This document shows, in pieces, positions 1 to 7,880 of a stretch of DNA of 64,000 nucleotides. A model generated the notes under the pieces. The model was not told where the DNA came from. It saw only the letters and a list, made by a program, of their open reading frames with translations, and did no database searches. This DNA comes from Coraliomargarita sinensis (GTDB taxonomy: Bacteria > Verrucomicrobiota > Verrucomicrobiia > Opitutales > Coraliomargaritaceae): contig NZ_QHJQ01000005.1 in NCBI RefSeq assembly GCF_003185655.1, positions 1 through 64,000 of the forward strand, given 5' to 3'. The number at the start of each line of letters is the position of its first letter. Positions within the stretch are counted from its first letter, which is position 1. Position numbers and translations under genes: made by a program.

Positions 1-83
1 CGCAACTCGTAAACATCAGCCTTGCTAGAGACCTCGATCACTTCGTATCCTGCTAGACCTATCTTGTTAATCATCGGGGACAT
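1..83 (-). CDS. N-terminus of an unknown protein running off the left edge
   Basis: On the minus strand an open frame begins at an ATG at 83 (or an in-frame ATG at 74) and continues off the window. It reads MSPMINKIGLAGYEVIEVSS and onward, about 27 residues in all. The start codon lies inside the left arm of a perfect inverted repeat at 76-108, so initiation or transcription may be controlled there. There is too little sequence to recognise a family. Confidence 0.35.
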   Translation of the reverse strand, partial: MSPMINKIGLAGYEVIEVSSKADVYEL

Positions 84-108
84 GGTAGCTTAATTGCTCC
101 ATGTCCCC
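76..108. promoter_or_regulatory. Inverted repeat GGGGACATGG / CCATGTCCCC
   Basis: The arms at 76-85 and 99-108 are perfectly complementary over 10 bp. There is no T-run on either side, so an operator is more likely than a terminator. The core GGGACATGG recurs at 3102-3110 upstream of the PIN/HTH gene pair, which suggests a shared binding protein (inference). Confidence 0.45.
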
Positions 109-196
109 AATCTTTGATGGAGAGCGTATTTATAGGCTGCATGCTGTACACGATTATGCACACGGAAAGCATATTTTAAAGAGGGGAGGGTGTCGT

Positions 197-214
197 ACGG
201 AAATGTGGGATTTT
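197..214 (+). repeat. Left copy of an 18-bp inverted repeat
   Basis: ACGGAAATGTGGGATTTT here matches the reverse complement of 3172-3189 at 17 of 18 positions. The G-rich stretches just outside both copies are also similar. The two copies enclose the small-protein operon and the PIN/HTH pair. They could be degenerate ends or arm sites of an old mobile element. Confidence 0.4.
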
Positions 215-286
215 GTCACTGCGATCATTTAGAGTAGACGCAAACTAAAATAGTTACATAGACGCAGAATCTAACTCAAAACGCTT

Positions 287-562
287 ATGCCAGATTCCCA
301 GCAAAGAAAAGTTGTATACCGAAAGCTTGAAGCACTTGTTCGTGACGCGAGTGGCGTAAAGGGGGTCTTGATGTGGGTGCCATCAGAGCAGGTTTACTAT
401 TTTCGAGTTTGGGATGACCTGGCTGAGGACGACTTTCGGGACTACAAGCTACTTCACGATGATTTGAGTATTGTAATCGATAAAGGCTCTCTAGCATCAC
501 TCTATGACATTAATGGGGAGGAAGATGGTTACTTAGACCACTCGCCCGAAGTAATGAACTAA
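287..562 (+). CDS. Small hypothetical protein, 91 aa
   Basis: Unrecognised acidic soluble protein. It has no signal peptide or membrane segment. An alternating hydrophobic middle (VLMWVPSEQVYYFRVWDDL) suggests a compact alpha/beta fold. It stands alone upstream of the Cys-rich operon, with no strong Shine-Dalgarno. Accessory location; function unknown. Confidence 0.5.
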   Translation: MPDSQQRKVVYRKLEALVRDASGVKGVLMWVPSEQVYYFRVWDDLAEDDFRDYKLLHDDLSIVIDKGSLASLYDINGEEDGYLDHSPEVMN

Positions 563-688
563 AAATCTTAGAGTAAGCTGACCGCGTCATGTCGAACGAG
601 TTCGGGATGTGTTCGATTCTATGCAGTTTGTGAGCTTTTTGAGAGAGTTGGCCACTGCTATTTCCCACAATTCCGTAAGAGGATAGCA

Positions 689-976
689 TTGACTATTTTA
701 ATCCCCGAGTCTTATTGTAAAAATCTTATTAAAATCATTGTCCTAATTACCCTGTTAGTCTTCGGATTCGCCTTCGCTCCATCAATCTCACTCGCCGGTC
801 GCTGTAGTCCGACCGGAACTTGTACTGCCTGTTCAAATTGCAAATACTGTAAGCATTGCTCCAAAAATGGAGGATCTTGCAGCGTATGCCGCAGCGGAAA
901 CAAAGCCCCGGATGCTGGTCACCAAGCAAAGGTCGACAATAAGGCCGAGAAGCCCAGTCAGGAGGTGAAGGCATGA
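689..976 (+). CDS. Small secreted Cys-rich protein
   Basis: Starts at TTG 689 behind AGAGGA at 677-683 (an ATG alternative is lacking). It encodes 95 residues. Residues 12-36 form a hydrophobic signal peptide ending SISLA. The mature part begins GRCSPTGTCTACSNCKYCKH and carries about nine cysteines in CxxC-like spacing, then a charged tail. Cysteine-rich exported peptides of this type may bind metal or be disulfide-rich; no activity can be assigned. Its stop overlaps the next ATG (ATGA at 973-976), so it heads a translationally coupled operon. Confidence 0.65.
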   Translation: MTILIPESYCKNLIKIIVLITLLVFGFAFAPSISLAGRCSPTGTCTACSNCKYCKHCSKNGGSCSVCRSGNKAPDAGHQAKVDNKAEKPSQEVKA

Positions 977-1181
977 TCCTAAAGTATTACGTAAACGATG
1001 ATGCCCAAGTCACTGGTGAGCATGAAGTTCACTCCGAGCAATGCCCTTTCTTGTGGCATATACAGTCCAAAAACGACCTTGGTAAGCATTCTATGTGCGA
1101 GACTGCTGTTGCTAGGCTCGTAGATATTACGCTAACGTTGATGGCTGTGCTACTTGCTGCCCCGATTGCCATACTAAATGA
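973..1181 (+). pseudogene. Frameshifted small GEHEVH...DGCxxCCxxCH protein
   Basis: The first frame starts at 973 with MILKYYVNDDAQVTGEHEVH and has HSEQCPFL and MCETAVA. At about 1112 the family-like continuation moves to another frame, reading ARRYYANVDGCATCCPDC then HTK and TGA at 1179-1181. In the original frame the product would instead end at 1200 with an unrelated hydrophobic tail. The TGA at 1179-1181 overlaps the next gene's ATG at 1178, as expected for the ancestral stop. A one-base deletion near 1111-1116 explains both facts. I recall this small-protein family as ending in a DGCxxCxxxCH motif; that is memory, not a search. Confidence 0.6.
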
Positions 1182-1495
1182 TTACTGTCGAAATAGGTAG
1201 CGAGACTAGGGATCTTGAGGATCGGCAGACTGTGCAATGGATTGCCAATCAGATCGAAAATCGGAAGAACGTAGGCGAGCCCGTAGAGATAATTATTCAT
1301 ATCGATGAGCCGAATGCGAATATTGACCTACCTGTTAGGGATTGCCCAAGCCCTGGGGGCAGTAGCGGCGGGAGACCTCTAAATGGTAGAGAACAAGACA
1401 TTGTTGATGCATGGAGATCAAGTGGTCTGTGCGAGACTGATTTTGCTGTAGGCAGCTTAATTGCCTTCCTTAAGCAAATAAAGCGCTACCTGTAG
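1178..1495 (+). CDS. Hypothetical 105-aa protein, third gene of the Cys-rich operon
   Basis: Starts MITVEIGSETRDLEDRQTVQ. The N-terminal half (to about residue 50) is a predicted alpha/beta segment. A short Gly/Ser-rich linker (SPGGSSGGRPLN) then leads to a helical C-terminal half ending AFLKQIKRYL. Its ATG overlaps the stop of the shifted frame of the preceding gene, indicating translational coupling. Its 3' end overlaps the convergent gene at 1486. Function unknown. Confidence 0.55.
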   Translation: MITVEIGSETRDLEDRQTVQWIANQIENRKNVGEPVEIIIHIDEPNANIDLPVRDCPSPGGSSGGRPLNGREQDIVDAWRSSGLCETDFAVGSLIAFLKQIKRYL

Positions 1496-1950
1496 CTTGG
1501 CTTGCCTTTCGAGTGGATCAAATCGTTTAAATCCACAGTTTCCTTGTAATGAGGTAAAGGAAAGCTGTTGGGGCTGTGCTTGCTGTATACCTTTTTGCGC
1601 ATGCACTGTGTGAGGATGACATAGAGAGAACTACGATGCTTACGCTGATGAGGGACCTTCAGGCGCACGTGAATGATTTCAGAAAGTAGCCTATAAGCAG
1701 GACTGCCTTCAATCTCATCTAATTTCTTGCGGAGTAAGAATTCTTTCGCCGGATCGATTTCGTCTAATTTATCTTTCGTGATACCAATGAACGAGCTTCC
1801 AAAACCCTCAGGATAAAAAGCTCTCTGGATCGATTGATAGACGGTGTGATCTTTAATGGGGTAGTCTGAAAGCGCTTCGAGTTCTTCAAGCAATCTCAAG
1901 ATGCTAGAATCGAGGCTTTCAGTAACCTCCAGGTGCATAACTATGCTCAT
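1486..1950 (-). CDS. Hypothetical 154-aa protein downstream of the PIN gene
   Basis: Unrecognised soluble protein, mostly helical and rich in charged residues. It starts MSIVMHLEVTESLDSSILRL, 7 bp after the PIN-domain gene stop and on the same strand, so it is probably the last gene of that transcript. It overlaps the 3' end of the convergent gene by 10 bp. It may be a third component of the toxin-antitoxin-like locus, but only proximity supports this. Confidence 0.5.
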   Translation of the reverse strand: MSIVMHLEVTESLDSSILRLLEELEALSDYPIKDHTVYQSIQRAFYPEGFGSSFIGITKDKLDEIDPAKEFLLRKKLDEIEGSPAYRLLSEIIHVRLKVPHQRKHRSSLYVILTQCMRKKVYSKHSPNSFPLPHYKETVDLNDLIHSKGKPSYR

Positions 1951-1957
1951 GGCTGAA

Positions 1958-2533
1958 TCAAATTAGGTCTTTTCTTTCGGCCAAATACTCAATCGTTTGC
2001 GGCAGCTTTTGCTTCGCTAGGCTCATTAAGTAGTCGTCGGCGGAATAAGGCGGATTTTTCAGTCTGGTTCGAATTTTCTTTGCGGCCCGGCAGACTTCAT
2101 CCGGATGCAGGTCTATCAAGTGTCGAATAAATTCATCTGGGTGCTGCGCTTCGACTTGATGAAGTTGCAAAACTCCCTCGGGGAAGTCCTTTAGATTAAA
2201 CGTAACAATCACATCCGCATTCGAAGCAATGGCAGCCGCCAAGACATGCCTGTCTTTTGGATCAGGGAGATTTAGAGAGTCGATAAGCCCTTCATGGCCC
2301 GTTACCAGGCAGTCCGGGACGGCCTGATTCATGGCTTCTCTGGTCGCTTGAATCCTTTCAGGCTTAAGGTGTTCTTGGTTGGCCAACAGATTGCGCGTCC
2401 ATTCGTTATGTATTGCTTCGCTCCATTTAGCTTTAAAGAGCCGATACGACGCCAGCTCCATCAGTAGGTCTCTGAGTGGAGCCGGATAAAGCACACAAGC
2501 ATCGTATACGGCTGTAAATGAAGCGGTGAACAT
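1958..2533 (-). CDS. PIN-domain protein (VapC-like toxin candidate)
   Basis: 191 residues. The N-terminus has VYDACVLYPAPLRDLL, with the first PIN aspartate. Further motifs are an internal acidic position in HNEWTRNL, LPDPKDRHVLAAAI and a final ADVIVTFNLKDFP block: the acidic residues of a PIN ribonuclease site in the usual order. The C-terminal third is helical. Known PIN toxins cut tRNA or other RNA and are held inactive by a co-encoded antitoxin. The upstream partner ends 3 bp before this ATG and carries an excisionase-type helix-turn-helix, as in other PIN/HTH pairs. Toxin activity is inferred. Confidence 0.75.
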   Translation of the reverse strand: MFTASFTAVYDACVLYPAPLRDLLMELASYRLFKAKWSEAIHNEWTRNLLANQEHLKPERIQATREAMNQAVPDCLVTGHEGLIDSLNLPDPKDRHVLAAAIASNADVIVTFNLKDFPEGVLQLHQVEAQHPDEFIRHLIDLHPDEVCRAAKKIRTRLKNPPYSADDYLMSLAKQKLPQTIEYLAERKDLI

Positions 2534-2536
2534 AAC

Positions 2537-3001
2537 CTAATAGCCCATGCCGCCTTCCTCTTGTGCGATATTTGCCAGTTTTTGCATGGCTTCTTCATGC
2601 CGTTCATCAATCTTCTTCCGGTATTCCATGAGGTCCGCGAAGGCAATCCGGCGATGCGTGCCAACGCGATGGTAGGGGATTTCGCCTTTTTCGAGGAGTT
2701 CATTGACCAGGTAGGGGCGTGAAACTCCAAGCACATCGGCAGCTTGATTTGTGGTTAATTCTGCGTGCTGAGGTACAAGGGACACTGCGTTTCCGCGAGC
2801 CATTTGCGTTAATAGGTTCTGCAAGAGCTGAACCGCGGAACGCGGCAGGATGATCGTTTCCTCTGGCTCCCCCTTTTCATGGGGCAGGAGGATTCGAACC
2901 CCCGGTTCTGTTCCTCCTAAAAGCGGCAAAAGGTTACGGCTGGCCTCGTTGGCCAGTTTGCTATCTTCCGGCGTAGGTAAGACTGGATCTAGAGTGGGCA
3001 T
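2537..3001 (-). CDS. Excisionase-type HTH protein, probable antitoxin
   Basis: Start chosen at ATG 3001 (MPTLDPVLPTPEDSKLANEA). The open frame continues upstream to 3160, but that part reads as low-quality sequence across the promoter. The core LTTNQAADVLGVSRPYLVNE followed by KGEIPYHRVGTHRRIAFADL is a clear excisionase/MerR-like HTH with its wing. A helical tail (EYRKKIDERHEEAMQKLANI) probably contacts the PIN protein. It is co-transcribed with the PIN gene and presumably autoregulates through the repeats at 3055-3110. Confidence 0.7.
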   Translation of the reverse strand: MPTLDPVLPTPEDSKLANEASRNLLPLLGGTEPGVRILLPHEKGEPEETIILPRSAVQLLQNLLTQMARGNAVSLVPQHAELTTNQAADVLGVSRPYLVNELLEKGEIPYHRVGTHRRIAFADLMEYRKKIDERHEEAMQKLANIAQEEGGMGY

Positions 3002-3054
3002 AGTGATGATTTGATGATTCAGGGCACCTAAGTGAATTAAGTGCAACAAGTGAA

Positions 3055-3073
3055 ATAAACGAAAAACGTTTAT
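3055..3073. promoter_or_regulatory. Operator-like inverted repeat upstream of the HTH/PIN pair
   Basis: ATAAACG-aaaaa-CGTTTAT is a perfect 7-bp inverted repeat about 55 bp upstream of the HTH start. Close by are tandem AGGACATAG / GGGACATGG motifs at 3091-3110. The position fits autoregulation of the pair. The 300 bases between 3002 and 3316 otherwise show no convincing gene. Confidence 0.4.
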
Positions 3074-3171
3074 CGTGTCAAGCGGCATAGTAGGACATAG
3101 TGGGACATGGAAGGACCTCTCAGGGGCCATTGATGCAGCCCCTTGCATCAATAGAGACATGCTCTAAGTCT

Positions 3172-3189
3172 AAAATCCCGCATTTCCGT
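3172..3189 (-). repeat. Right copy of the 18-bp inverted repeat
   Basis: The reverse complement reads ACGGAAATGCGGGATTTT, one mismatch from 197-214, and is likewise preceded by a G-rich run. See the left copy for interpretation. Confidence 0.4.
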
Positions 3190-3316
3190 CACACACCCCC
3201 TCAACCAAAATAGAGGCCGAAAATAGAACTATGTGGGACTAAATATCTTTATGTGAGTGCTATTAGCTTATGTGAATATCATACGCCTACGGCAGCGCGT
3301 ATAGGGTAGTGAAGTA

Positions 3317-3673
3317 TTAAAGCTTCAGTCTCTTTAAGTTCTCCTGAACCGTTTCAATTTGAGCATGCGTGTATTTCTGCGACACCTTCTTGTCAGCATG
3401 TCCGACAATACGCATTCGGTCGGTTTCGGAGAATCCAGCTTCATTCAGCCAGGTAGAGTAGCTATGCCGTAAGCTGTGAAATGAGTATTCCGAGGAGAAG
3501 CCGCGAATAAGCGGGTTTGACTTAATGTTTTCAGGCACAGATGTGCCGCGCGGAAAACATGAAGATGGCGAAGCAGTCCCGTCTTCCACCCTATCTTTCG
3601 CTCCGGGAGCTTCCGTCGTCGCCTTAGGGCTATGCTGGACAAGACGACGTGATATGTATCGTGCCATCGCCAC
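3317..3673 (-). pseudogene. C-terminal remnant of a tyrosine recombinase
   Basis: Only the end of an integrase is recognisable: SFHSLRHSYSTWLNEAGFSE, then MRIVGHADKKVSQKYTHAQ. These supply the HxxR, GH and nucleophilic Tyr motifs of a phage-type integrase. The upstream 60 residues of the frame do not look like a recombinase, and the first catalytic arginine region is missing. It is therefore a truncated or frameshifted gene, probably the integrase of the degraded islet at 1-3.7 kb. No tRNA adjoins it. Confidence 0.75.
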
Positions 3674-3709
3674 GCGAGCCTACCGAGACAGACCTTTATG
3701 AATTCGGTC

Positions 3710-4798
3710 TTACTCCAAGCCCTTGGCTACATCCGGGTGAATATCCCGCAGCATTTTCTTCTCTTCGGTGGTAAACGGCTTCGTGGAAAAGACCCGCATG
3801 GTTTCGTCCTCTTTTGTTTGATAGTAGAGCATACAGCCGAAGGAACCTCCGGGCACCTCGGCCAGAAGGATTTTCAAGTCATAGCTTTCTCCCCGCTCCA
3901 AGCTGATCCAGTCGCCAAAGGCGGTCTTTGTGTTCATCCCCGCGATCGGTGGCGCATAGGGCCTGTCGTCGTCGGTAACATCGTATTTACTGTACTCATT
4001 GCTCCGGCTGCCGTCGAACACGATGCGGGAATTCAAGCGAACGATGATGGCATCGTCGGCAGCACCGCAGAACCGCATGCGCATATCTTTTTGTGGTACG
4101 TAGCTCCCTTCGTAGTAGGCTACGATACCGCTGGGTTCGATTTCTCCCTCGACGCCGAAGGAGCGGGGAGCTTTGGAGGCGGAACCCATCCCAATAATCC
4201 AGTACGATGCGTAGAGCTTATTTTCTGCGGAATAAAATTTATTGGTCCAACGCGATGCGGTCCAAGTGCCATCTGTAAAGTCGCGGATAGCATCTACTCT
4301 TTGGCTCATGCCGTTTAAATTGGTGGGGTCCCCATTTTTGTCCCGCTTTAAGTCAATCAGCGTACCTTCCAGGGTCCCGGGTGCCCGTCCAGAGTAGCCA
4401 AAGTCAGTTAGCTTAAGGTCACTGATTGCCATTTCTCTTACACCGGAAAGCCCACCGCCAAAACCACCTCCACCGCGGCCATAAACCGAGCTACTGTCTA
4501 TGTTTACATCGATGTCCAGCGAGGGAATATTCAATTCAGACGGATTATTGACGACGATTGCCGGTGGTCGTGGGGGCGGTGTGGACTGGTTCCGTTGTTG
4601 GATGTTGACCTGATATTCCGGCTCTTTCTGAGGGGCGACATCAAGAGTGGCCGGTTCAAAAATTTCCGGCTCGCGTAACACGGAAGAGACCAGTTTTATC
4701 GTCCCGAAAATAACAACAGCCACAATATGCAGTATAAGGCTGACCATGATGACCAGAGCCAGCGTACTGCGTGATTTTTTACCAAAGAACTGTTTCAT
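3710..4798 (-). CDS. Membrane-anchored envelope protein, 362 aa
   Basis: Residues 1-40 contain a basic start (MKQFFGKKSRS) and one membrane segment (LALVIMVSLILHIVAVVIFG). A Pro-rich linker and a Gly-rich stretch (YGRGGGGFGGGLSG) follow. The C-terminal 230 residues look like a periplasmic beta-rich domain; SYWIIGMGSASKAPRSFG and DDAIIVRLNSRIVFDG resemble PA14/GLEYA-like carbohydrate-contact folds. The N-terminal layout resembles TonB-type anchors, but no TonB C-terminal domain is seen. Related to verrucomicrobial envelope proteins by general impression only; role unknown. Confidence 0.75.
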   Translation of the reverse strand: MKQFFGKKSRSTLALVIMVSLILHIVAVVIFGTIKLVSSVLREPEIFEPATLDVAPQKEPEYQVNIQQRNQSTPPPRPPAIVVNNPSELNIPSLDIDVNIDSSSVYGRGGGGFGGGLSGVREMAISDLKLTDFGYSGRAPGTLEGTLIDLKRDKNGDPTNLNGMSQRVDAIRDFTDGTWTASRWTNKFYSAENKLYASYWIIGMGSASKAPRSFGVEGEIEPSGIVAYYEGSYVPQKDMRMRFCGAADDAIIVRLNSRIVFDGSRSNEYSKYDVTDDDRPYAPPIAGMNTKTAFGDWISLERGESYDLKILLAEVPGGSFGCMLYYQTKEDETMRVFSTKPFTTEEKKMLRDIHPDVAKGLE

Positions 4799-4859
4799 TT
4801 TATGGGGAAAACAGCCGGTAATTATGGTGGGGGACCAACTTTAATGGCTGCAGGCGCAA

Positions 4860-5423
4860 TCAAGAATTGAAGTACGCGTCCCAGTCAAAGCCATCGGAAG
4901 TATCGGGTGTTGTCACCTCTTCGACTTCCTCTTGTTGCTCTCTCAAATAATTGCAGAATGCGACGTCCTCCTCGCTTAACATGTTCAGCGGAATGGTGGT
5001 TTCGAGGCCGTCGCTACGTCGGATTTTCACCTCAGCATCCAGAACCTTGACGATAGTCGCTTGTATGGTGCGCCCCTGGGTGTCGGTTAGGGTCTGCGTG
5101 GTCGAAGCGGCTCGCTCCTCAAAGTCGGCTTCACTTGTCGTCGAAGTTGCTGTCGTCGTGCTCGCGGGGGTCTCCGGTTCGACTTCAGGTTCAGGTTCAG
5201 CAGGCACCTCCGTTGTTGTCACTTCGACAGGCTCAACGGGTTCACTGCTCTCAAATACGGGAGATTCTGTAGACGGTGCTGTACTGGCCGCGCTGCTTAC
5301 CGCAGAGGTATTGCCCGTGCCTTCGGGGGCCAGTGCATCTGCAGGTACGGTTATGTGGCCGAAATAATAACCGAGGGCTGCGGAAATGGCTGAACAGATT
5401 AAAATGGGGAGAATTGCTTTCAT
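4860..5423 (-). CDS. Signal-anchored protein with SHD1-like C-terminal domain
   Basis: The N-terminus is a signal or anchor segment (ILPILICSAISAALGYYFG). A long low-complexity stretch of Glu, Pro, Thr, Ser and Val (about residues 30-115) looks like an extended periplasmic spacer. The last 70 residues contain GRTIQATIVKVLDAEVKIRR followed by TTIPLNMLSEEDVAF. That resembles the SHD1/SLA1-type module common in Planctomycetes and Verrucomicrobia, often found near other envelope proteins. It follows ruvA on the same strand after an 89-bp gap. Function unknown. Confidence 0.7.
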   Translation of the reverse strand: MKAILPILICSAISAALGYYFGHITVPADALAPEGTGNTSAVSSAASTAPSTESPVFESSEPVEPVEVTTTEVPAEPEPEVEPETPASTTTATSTTSEADFEERAASTTQTLTDTQGRTIQATIVKVLDAEVKIRRSDGLETTIPLNMLSEEDVAFCNYLREQQEEVEEVTTPDTSDGFDWDAYFNS

Positions 5424-5512
5424 AATACAGACTGGAATTCAAACAACAAATAACTCTCTAACCATCCTGTCAAAGGCGATTAAACGCAATAAGTGGATTT
5501 TATAGATGTCAT

Positions 5513-6109
5513 TCAGGACAGAGCCGTTTTGATCAGCGCTTCCGTGGTGGCATCCGCCCCGATTCGGCTGGCCGCTTTACGGATGAGTTTATCCGCATCC
5601 GCGGGTTTGTAGCCCAGAATCATCAAGCTACTCACCGCGTCCTGAAAATGACTCGGTTCATTGGCGGTAGCCGTTTCGCTGGCGAGGGCTTCGCCGGAGG
5701 CAGGCAGGCCCACTTTGTCCTTTAGTTCAATGACTAGGCGCTCTGCAGTCTTCTTGCCGATTCCCGGACATTTGGCGAGTAGGGCGGTATCCGAGCTGGC
5801 GATGGCGCTCCTCAGTAGTTCGGGGGACATACGGCTCAACATGCTGATAGCGATCTTCGGCCCGATTCCGGAAACTTTCTCCACCAGCAGGCGGAAGAAA
5901 TCGCGGTCGTCGCGGGTGGCAAAGCCATACAATGACGCACTGTCCTCGCGGTAAACCGCCTGGGTGAAGAGGCTGCACGGCTGCCCGATTGGCGGCACTT
6001 TTTCCGCCGTGGTGACGGGAATATGAACCTCGTAGCCAACACCTGCGACATCCAGCACCACCAGCAGCGGCGTGCTTTCTAGGACGGTTCCTTTGAGATG
6101 TGCAATCAC
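5513..6109 (-). CDS. ruvA: Holliday junction branch migration protein RuvA
   Basis: Start set at GTG 6109, giving VIAHLKGTVLESTPLLVVLD, the normal RuvA N-terminus, and 198 residues; the frame continues upstream but only into dapB sequence. Domain I (1-65) is the OB fold. Domain II has two helix-hairpin-helix motifs (LLVEKVSGIGPKIAISMLS and LAKCPGIGKKTAERLVIELK). The C-terminal helical domain III (ILGYKPADADKLIRKA) contacts RuvB. RuvA tetramers bind Holliday junctions and load the RuvB helicase during recombination. It is the last gene of dapA-dapB-ruvA, 29 bp after dapB; ruvB is not in view. Confidence 0.95.
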   Translation of the reverse strand: MIAHLKGTVLESTPLLVVLDVAGVGYEVHIPVTTAEKVPPIGQPCSLFTQAVYREDSASLYGFATRDDRDFFRLLVEKVSGIGPKIAISMLSRMSPELLRSAIASSDTALLAKCPGIGKKTAERLVIELKDKVGLPASGEALASETATANEPSHFQDAVSSLMILGYKPADADKLIRKAASRIGADATTEALIKTALS

Positions 6110-6138
6110 GGTATGTGATAGTGTCCGACCCAGTCCAG

Positions 6139-6876
6139 CTAGTCGACCAGCCCGAGCACGTCCTCCATATTGTAAACTCCGGGAGATTTTCCGACCGCCC
6201 AATGTGCTGCCCGAACCGCTCCCTGAGCGAAAATCTTACGGTCGCTCGCTTTATGAGTCAGCTCAATGCGCTCGCCGTCTCCGATGAAGTAAACGGTGTG
6301 CTCGCCGACGATATCTCCGCCGCGGATGGCATGAACGCCGATCTCCTTTTGGGGACGCGCGCCGGTCAGGCCTTGACGGCCGTGGGTGACGTGCTCGTCC
6401 GAGTAATCGTAGCTCTCTTTCAGGATTTCGATGAGTCGCTCGGCCGTGCCGCTGGGGGCATCCTTTTTGTGGTGGTGATGCATCTCCATTAGCTCGGGTT
6501 CGTATTTTTCGCCGAGTATCTGGGCTGCTTTGCGCGTCAGGAAGTTGAGTGTATTGACTCCAACCGAGTAGTTCCCTGCCCAGACAACGGGAATCTTGCC
6601 CTCAACCGCTGACAGGATCGCGCTGCGCTCCTCGGAGGTGTGTCCAGTTGTGCCAATTACGAGCGGCAGTTTGTGCTCGGCGGCGAGCACCGCGATTTTT
6701 GGGGTCACTTCATGAAAACTGAAGTCGATAACGGCCTCACAGCCTGAAATCACAGCTGAAGCATCGTCACCTGCGTCGCAGGCGGCGGCGATCATTGCGT
6801 CGTTGTCCTCGGCACAGTTGGCGATGGCTACGCCCATACGCCCCTTGGAACCGTTGAGTAGAATTTTGAGTGGCAT
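6139..6876 (-). CDS. dapB: 4-hydroxy-tetrahydrodipicolinate reductase
   Basis: 245 residues, normal DapB length. The Rossmann nucleotide-binding start is MPLKILLNGSKGRMGVAIAN. The signature MEMHHHHKKDAPSGTA holds the substrate-binding His and catalytic Lys. DapB reduces 4-hydroxy-tetrahydrodipicolinate with NAD(P)H in the lysine and diaminopimelate pathway, supplying the peptidoglycan cross-link residue. It begins 2 bp after dapA ends, so the two are co-transcribed and catalyse successive steps. Confidence 0.96.
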   Translation of the reverse strand: MPLKILLNGSKGRMGVAIANCAEDNDAMIAAACDAGDDASAVISGCEAVIDFSFHEVTPKIAVLAAEHKLPLVIGTTGHTSEERSAILSAVEGKIPVVWAGNYSVGVNTLNFLTRKAAQILGEKYEPELMEMHHHHKKDAPSGTAERLIEILKESYDYSDEHVTHGRQGLTGARPQKEIGVHAIRGGDIVGEHTVYFIGDGERIELTHKASDRKIFAQGAVRAAHWAVGKSPGVYNMEDVLGLVD

Positions 6877-6878
6877 GA

Positions 6879-7769
6879 TTAAACGAGGCTGAGTTCGGAC
6901 ATGAGCGCATCGAGCGCGTCCCGGGTTTCCTGAGTCAGTTGGGCCAGCGGGAGGCGAACTTCATCGGAAGTGATGATGCCGGCCTTGTGCAGGCAATACT
7001 TGATTGGTACCGGATTGGGTTCGAGGAAGATGGACTTGAAGAATGGATAATATTTCAAGTAGGTCTCCCGGGCCTTTGAGAAGTCGTTCTTGTTTGCCGC
7101 CTGTACCATTTGCACGAGAGGGCTGACAATGAGATTGGAGGCGACGCTGATCACGCCGCTGGCTCCAGCGGACATGAAGGGGAGCGTGAGGCTGTCATCG
7201 CCGCTCATCACGGCATAGTCCGGCCCCAGCTTGCGGACGTATTCCACCACCTTTTCGCAGGAGCCTTCGGCAGCCTTCATGCAGCAGACGTGCGGGTATT
7301 TTTCGTAGAGTCTGGCGGTGACATCGACGGAAATATCGATGCCGCACCGGGAGGGGATCGAATAAAGGACGATCGGCTTTTCAGTGACTTCAGCGATCGC
7401 ACTGAAGTGCTGAAAAAGCCCCTCTTGGTTTGGCTTGTTGTAGTAAGGGGCGACGACAAGGAAACCATCGGCACCGGCGCTTTCCGCCAGCTTGGTCAAA
7501 GCCACCGCTTCCGCCGTGGAATTGGAGCCCGTTCCTGCGATGACCGGGACTTTTCCTTCGGCTGCTTCAACGGTGGCCCGAATGACGACGATATGCTGCT
7601 TGTGATCGAGAGTCGGAGACTCGCCGGTAGTCCCCATCGATACGAGCCCGTTAATACCGCCCTTGATTTGATGCTCAATCAGGGTTCCGAGGCTGGCATA
7701 GTCGATATCGCCATCGCACATAGGCGTGGCCAGAGCAGTAAAAACGCCTGAAAATTGGTTTGAGTTCAT
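6879..7769 (-). CDS. dapA: 4-hydroxy-tetrahydrodipicolinate synthase
   Basis: 296 residues, a full-length TIM-barrel lyase. It starts SGVFTALATPMCDGDIDYAS. The substrate loop is GLVSMGTTGESPTLDHKQH; LYSIPSRCGIDI holds the active-site Tyr region, and CCMKAAEGS holds the Schiff-base lysine. It condenses pyruvate with aspartate semialdehyde, the first committed step toward diaminopimelate and lysine. First gene of the minus-strand dapA-dapB-ruvA unit, divergent from pilT with a 111-bp gap that must hold both promoters. Confidence 0.95.
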   Translation of the reverse strand: MNSNQFSGVFTALATPMCDGDIDYASLGTLIEHQIKGGINGLVSMGTTGESPTLDHKQHIVVIRATVEAAEGKVPVIAGTGSNSTAEAVALTKLAESAGADGFLVVAPYYNKPNQEGLFQHFSAIAEVTEKPIVLYSIPSRCGIDISVDVTARLYEKYPHVCCMKAAEGSCEKVVEYVRKLGPDYAVMSGDDSLTLPFMSAGASGVISVASNLIVSPLVQMVQAANKNDFSKARETYLKYYPFFKSIFLEPNPVPIKYCLHKAGIITSDEVRLPLAQLTQETRDALDALMSELSLV

Positions 7770-7880
7770 GTCTCCTTCAAAAAATGATGTAAAAAGCTTA
7801 TCTCCTGCTGTTTTGCACTAGAACGTGCATAAGGTTCTGACTATTCAACAGAAAAATTATTCCATCCACCAACTCTTGTT

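Noticed and set aside
3698..4318. 206-codon plus-strand frame
   Set aside because: Antisense to the membrane-anchored envelope protein gene.
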